A DNA stretch of 8,293 nucleotides from CAMLHP01 sp035707845 (lineage in GTDB: Bacteria > Gemmatimonadota > Gemmatimonadetes > Gemmatimonadales > GWC2-71-9): the NCBI GenBank assembly GCA_035707845.1, contig DASSTP010000008.1, positions 1-8,293 of the forward strand, in the 5' to 3' direction. Positions 5,715 through 8,293 of this stretch are shown here, piece by piece. Numbering within the stretch: the stretch's first letter is position 1; each line of letters starts with the position of its first letter. A program made the position numbers and the translations under genes. The notes under the pieces are model-generated. The model had not been told where the DNA came from. It worked only from the letters and a program-made list of their open reading frames with translations, and ran no database searches.

Positions 5715-6266
5715 ATGCAGCAAGTCAAGGGCGCCGTGCTCAAGTCACGGCTGGCATTCGTCGAGGAACATGCCGGCAAGGATGCGCTCGCCAGGGTCAT
5801 CGCGAGTCTTCCGCCCGACGACCAGCGCTCGCTGAAGATCGTCTTCACGTCCAACTGGTACCCGTTCGAGCTGGGGAAGCGGCTGGATGACGCGATCGTG
5901 CAGGTGCTCGGCAAGGGCCGCAGCGATTTCTTCGAGAAGCTGGGCGAGGCCTCGGCCGTCAAGAACCTGGGCGGCATCCACTCAGGCTATCTCACCAAGG
6001 GCGACGCACACGGCTTCCTCTCCAAGGCACCCGGCATCTACTCGGCGTACTACGAAACGGGCCGCCGTGAATATGAGAAAACCGGCGACCGCTCCGCCCG
6101 ACTCACGACGTATGACGCCGAGACCTTCAGCGCCCCCGACTGCCTCACGGTGATCGGCTGGTACAAGAAGGCGCTCGCCATGTGTGGCGTGGAACACGCT
6201 CGGGTGACGGAAACGGAATGCCGGGCGAAGGGCGGGCGGTGGTGCAGGTACGAAATAAGTTGGTAA
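5715..6266 (+). CDS. TIGR02265/DUF2378- or V4R-like small soluble protein
   Basis: This soluble protein of 183 residues has no signal or membrane segment. The N-terminal half is helical with LPPDDQRSL (32-40) and NWYPFEL (47-53), followed by GYLTKGD (91-97) and a predicted compact C-terminal domain ending ECRAKGGRWCRYEISW. The WYP motif and the Cys-containing CRYEI-W ending resemble TIGR02265/DUF2378, known mainly from Myxococcales, and the distantly related V4R small-molecule-binding fold. Four cysteines (C143, C157, C169, C177) lie in the C-terminal 41 residues. A ligand-sensing role is inferred. The ATG has GGAG at 5706-5709. It stands alone between a heptamer array upstream and an octamer array downstream, and its Trp-stop codons run into a degenerate repeat unit. 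Confidence 0.7.
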   Translation: MQQVKGAVLKSRLAFVEEHAGKDALARVIASLPPDDQRSLKIVFTSNWYPFELGKRLDDAIVQVLGKGRSDFFEKLGEASAVKNLGGIHSGYLTKGDAHGFLSKAPGIYSAYYETGRREYEKTGDRSARLTTYDAETFSAPDCLTVIGWYKKALAMCGVEHARVTETECRAKGGRWCRYEISW

Positions 6267-6340
6267 GTTGGACAGTTGGACAGGTGGACAGTGTTCGCTG
6301 GCAAGACCTGTCCATCTGTCTAGCTGTCCAACTGTCCAAC
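6267..6340. terminator. Possible bidirectional hairpin from octamer arms
   Basis: GTTGGACAGTTGGACAG (6267-6283) is the exact reverse complement of CTGTCCAACTGTCCAAC (6324-6340), a 17-base-pair perfect stem with a 40-base loop that can itself pair further (6285-6291 with 6316-6322). It starts at the base after the sensor-like stop codon and precedes the pdxH stop on the other strand. No T-tract is present, so a terminator role is a guess. Confidence 0.35.
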
Positions 6341-6380
6341 TGTCCACCTGTCCACCTGTCCACCTGTCCATCTGTCCAAC
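6268..6380. repeat. Octamer repeat array between convergent genes
   Basis: The left arm has two TTGGACAG and one GTGGACAG (6268-6291), preceded by a degenerate unit TTGGTAAG (6260-6267) that overlaps the gene end. A 16-base spacer follows. The right arm is nine octamers of CTGTCCAN (6308-6379), with the last base t, a, a, c, c, c, t, a across eight units and one variant CTGTCTAG at 6316-6323. Only the last base varies freely. Confidence 0.93.
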
Positions 6381-6381
6381 T

Positions 6382-7017
6382 CTATGGTGCCAGCCGCTCC
6401 ACCCTCCACCCTTCCCCATCTCTCACATAGCGCAGCCGGTCGTGCAGGCGACTGGGGCGGCCCTGCCAGAATTCAATTGACTCCGGCGTGATGCGATAGC
6501 CGCCCCAGTGCGGGGGTGCGGGGATGTCGGTGACCCCGAATTTCTTCTCCACGTTGCTCACGGCGTCGTCGAGGGTCGAGCGTCGAGGGATGACACTGCT
6601 CTGCTCCGAGGCCCACGCACCGATGCGGCTGCCGCGCGGACGGGTGCTGAAGTAAGCCTCAGTTTCCGCTCTCGTGACCCGCGACACGCGACCTGTGACC
6701 CTCACCTGCCGCTCCAGCTCCGGCCAGTAGAACACCAGTGCCGCCTGCGGGTTCGCCTCCAGCTCCGCCGCCTTCCGGCTGCGATAATCGGTGTAGAAGA
6801 CGAATCCCCGCTCATCCACGCCCTTGAGCAGGACGATGCGCGCGCTAGGCGCGCCGCTCGCAGTGGCCGTCGCCAGCGTCATGGCGTTGGCATCGCGCAC
6901 CGACGCCTTCACCGCTTCGGTGAACCAGTGGTCGAACAGCGCCATCGGCTCCGCCGGTGCGGCCGACTCGTCAAGCGGTTCTCCCATGTAGTCGCGCCGC
7001 ATGTCGGCCAGCGACAT
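6382..7017 (-). CDS. pdxH: Pyridoxamine/pyridoxine 5'-phosphate oxidase
   Basis: This FMN enzyme oxidises pyridoxine or pyridoxamine 5'-phosphate to pyridoxal 5'-phosphate, the last step of de novo and salvage vitamin B6 synthesis, in the cytoplasm. At 211 residues it is full length. Motifs in order: an N-terminal MRRDYMG, the FMN-site strand RIVLLKG, FYTDYRSRKAAEL, QVRVTGRV, the RPRGSRIGAWAS segment, and the C-terminal PPHWGGYRITP and EFWQGRPSRLHDR with the canonical RLAP ending. The ATG overlaps the upstream hydrolase stop by one base (TGATG), with GGAGG at 7028-7032, so the two are cotranscribed and coupled. The pairing with a hydrolase has no evident metabolic logic. The gene shows no defect. 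Confidence 0.97.
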   Translation of the reverse strand: MSLADMRRDYMGEPLDESAAPAEPMALFDHWFTEAVKASVRDANAMTLATATASGAPSARIVLLKGVDERGFVFYTDYRSRKAAELEANPQAALVFYWPELERQVRVTGRVSRVTRAETEAYFSTRPRGSRIGAWASEQSSVIPRRSTLDDAVSNVEKKFGVTDIPAPPHWGGYRITPESIEFWQGRPSRLHDRLRYVRDGEGWRVERLAP

Positions 7018-8293
7018 CAGCGTTGCGCCTCCACGCGCCTGAGCTCGAGGTCCTGGAAATCGAAGCTGAAGTCCACGGCCGGCGACGCCGGCACCATCCG
7101 GGCGCTTTCCACCTTTCCTTCCGCATCCATCTGGAAAGTGACGAACGCATCGGCGCGGAGGGAGCGGTCCCGCCAGCGTACCAGGAACGTCTCATACTGC
7201 CAGTGCACCAGGTCGCCCAGCAACGACGGCGTATGGGCAAACTGCATCACTAGCTTGCCCCCCTGCTCGGTAACGTTCACGTCGCCATACCACTTGTCAC
7301 GATAGGTGCCCGCGTAGCGATCGAGCGGCAGCGCAGGGCCCGCGGTCGAGTCGCGCGAGGTGGCGGCCTGCTGTTCCGCGGCGGCATTGGCCGAGTCGTT
7401 GCGTGCGGCGAGCGTCGCGTAGCCGCCGACCCAGTCGAACTTGGGGGCACCGAGCGCATCGTCCAGCGCCTGCCATGCAATGGCCTCGAACGCCTCGCTC
7501 TCCGCGTTGGACAGCACCGCGACGCCGATGTTCCTGTCCGGGATCATGATCACGCGCGAGAGATATCCCGGCAGTCCGCCGGTGTGGGTCACGATCTTCA
7601 TCCCGCGGTAGTCCTGGATGAAGAAGCCGAGGCCGTAGCCCATGAAATTGGTGCTGCGTGGCGCGATCAGCGTCGGCGCCCTGCCCGGGCTCAGCGGCGT
7701 CACCAGCGACCATTGCGCGCGGGTGGTGGATGGTTTCCAGAGCTGCTTGCCGTTCACCTTGCCCGAATCGAGCTGCGCGATGAGCCAGTGCGCCATGTCT
7801 TCCGCGCTGGCGTTGATGCCGCCGGCGGGATTGGTGTTGTCACTCAGGAAGGGCGGGATCGGCTGCATCTTGCCGTCCACCCTGGCGTGGGTCGCGGCCT
7901 GGTTGGCACCCGGCGCCCCGGCGTCGGAGTGATGCACGGTGGCGTCCGCCATGCCCACCGGCCTGAGCAGCCGAGTGGTGACGAAATCTTCCCAGCTCTC
8001 CCCACTCACCGCCTCGATGACCTGGCCCGCGATGAGATAGAGCACGTTGTCGTAGGCGTAGCCGCTCCGGAAGCTGCGCACCGGCGGGATGAACTTGAGC
8101 CGGCGGGCGATGGAGTCGCGGGTGTAGGTGGATGACGGCCACCAGAGCAGGTCACCGGCGCCCAGGCCCAGACCGCTCCGGTGCACCAGCAGGTCGCGGA
8201 CGGTCAGCTCCCGCGTCACCCACGGATCCCACATCTGGAACCACGGCAGGTAGCGGATCACCGGCGCATCCCACTCGATCTTCCCTTCTTCCA
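7017..8293 (-). CDS. Serine hydrolase, beta-lactamase family with DUF3471 tail (5' end missing)
   Basis: This is a penicillin-binding/class C beta-lactamase-fold serine hydrolase, cut by the right edge. The frame stays open to 8293, where EEGKIEWDAPVIRYLPW is the usual segment after the catalytic helix, so the SxxK motif lies outside the window. The GTG at 8261 is not a likely start. Visible motifs, numbered from 8261: RELTVRDLLVHRSGLG (17-32), the YxN motif as Y70-D71-N72, and an HTG triad at 226-228 replacing KTG. Residues about 312-413 form a C-terminal DUF3471-type beta-rich domain (YAGTYRDKWYGDV). Such proteins are usually exported esterases or D-aminopeptidase-like enzymes rather than resistance enzymes. 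It is followed directly by pdxH. The signal peptide, if any, is off the window. Confidence 0.92.
   Translation of the reverse strand, partial: EEGKIEWDAPVIRYLPWFQMWDPWVTRELTVRDLLVHRSGLGLGAGDLLWWPSSTYTRDSIARRLKFIPPVRSFRSGYAYDNVLYLIAGQVIEAVSGESWEDFVTTRLLRPVGMADATVHHSDAGAPGANQAATHARVDGKMQPIPPFLSDNTNPAGGINASAEDMAHWLIAQLDSGKVNGKQLWKPSTTRAQWSLVTPLSPGRAPTLIAPRSTNFMGYGLGFFIQDYRGMKIVTHTGGLPGYLSRVIMIPDRNIGVAVLSNAESEAFEAIAWQALDDALGAPKFDWVGGYATLAARNDSANAAAEQQAATSRDSTAGPALPLDRYAGTYRDKWYGDVNVTEQGGKLVMQFAHTPSLLGDLVHWQYETFLVRWRDRSLRADAFVTFQMDAEGKVESARMVPASPAVDFSFDFQDLELRRVEAQR

Noticed and set aside
6182..6480. Several short open frames through the octamer array
   Set aside because: They translate the repeat itself into periodic Trp/Gly/Gln- or Cys/Pro-rich peptides; an 8-base period runs through all frames, so openness carries no coding evidence.
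7017..8293. True beta-lactamase resistance gene
   Set aside because: HTG replaces KTG and a DUF3471 tail follows, which fits the broad serine hydrolase/esterase group; nothing visible supports antibiotic hydrolysis.
1..8293. Insertion sequence, integrase, phage or tRNA attachment site
   Set aside because: No transposase, integrase, tRNA or terminal inverted repeats bounding genes were seen; inverted repeats are confined to the short arrays.

Overview
The window is GC-rich and densely coded, with conventional bacterial gene structure, frequent GTG starts and tightly packed operons. Three features suggest a Gemmatimonadota-like or other GC-rich soil or sediment bacterium: short-period intergenic repeat arrays, a TPC-type P1B ATPase, and a Tat-exported two-domain copper oxidase. 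This is an inference from style. There is no rRNA or other taxonomic marker, and Myxococcota or another phylum remains possible.

Layout, left to right. (1) Positions 1-144 are a heptamer repeat array that runs off the left edge. (2) Positions 165-4324 (+) are a compact six-gene operon: an OmpR/PhoB-type response regulator with no histidine kinase beside it, a P1B-type metal-transport ATPase with a TPC metal motif and no N-terminal metal-binding domain, a pyridoxamine-5'-phosphate-oxidase-like flavoprotein, a four-helix membrane protein rich in conserved-looking histidines, and two tandem 129-residue four-helix membrane paralogues. (3) Positions 4331-4396 are an octamer array between convergent genes. 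(4) Positions 4399-5466 (-) encode a two-domain multicopper oxidase with a Tat signal and a lipobox; its real start is probably a GTG. (5) Positions 5590-5700 are a second heptamer array, in a divergent intergenic region. (6) Positions 5715-6266 (+) encode a small soluble protein resembling the TIGR02265/DUF2378 or V4R sensor-like families. (7) Positions 6268-6380 are a second octamer array between convergent genes. (8) Positions 6382-8293 (-) hold pdxH and, upstream of it and overlapping by one base, a serine beta-lactamase-family hydrolase cut by the right edge.

How the parts may work together. The first operon plus the facing copper oxidase reads as a membrane metal/redox module: a regulator, a metal pump, a flavoprotein, several polytopic membrane proteins with potential haem or metal ligands, and an exported copper enzyme. 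No single known pathway explains the whole set, so it is the best candidate here for an undescribed system. pdxH and the hydrolase look like ordinary accessory or housekeeping genes.

The most striking non-coding signal is the repeat arrays. One lies at every transcription-unit border seen in the window, and none lies inside an operon. Period-7 arrays sit on the 5' side of genes and period-8 arrays sit between convergent 3' ends. Each is built as two complementary arms around a spacer, so each could fold as a long hairpin.
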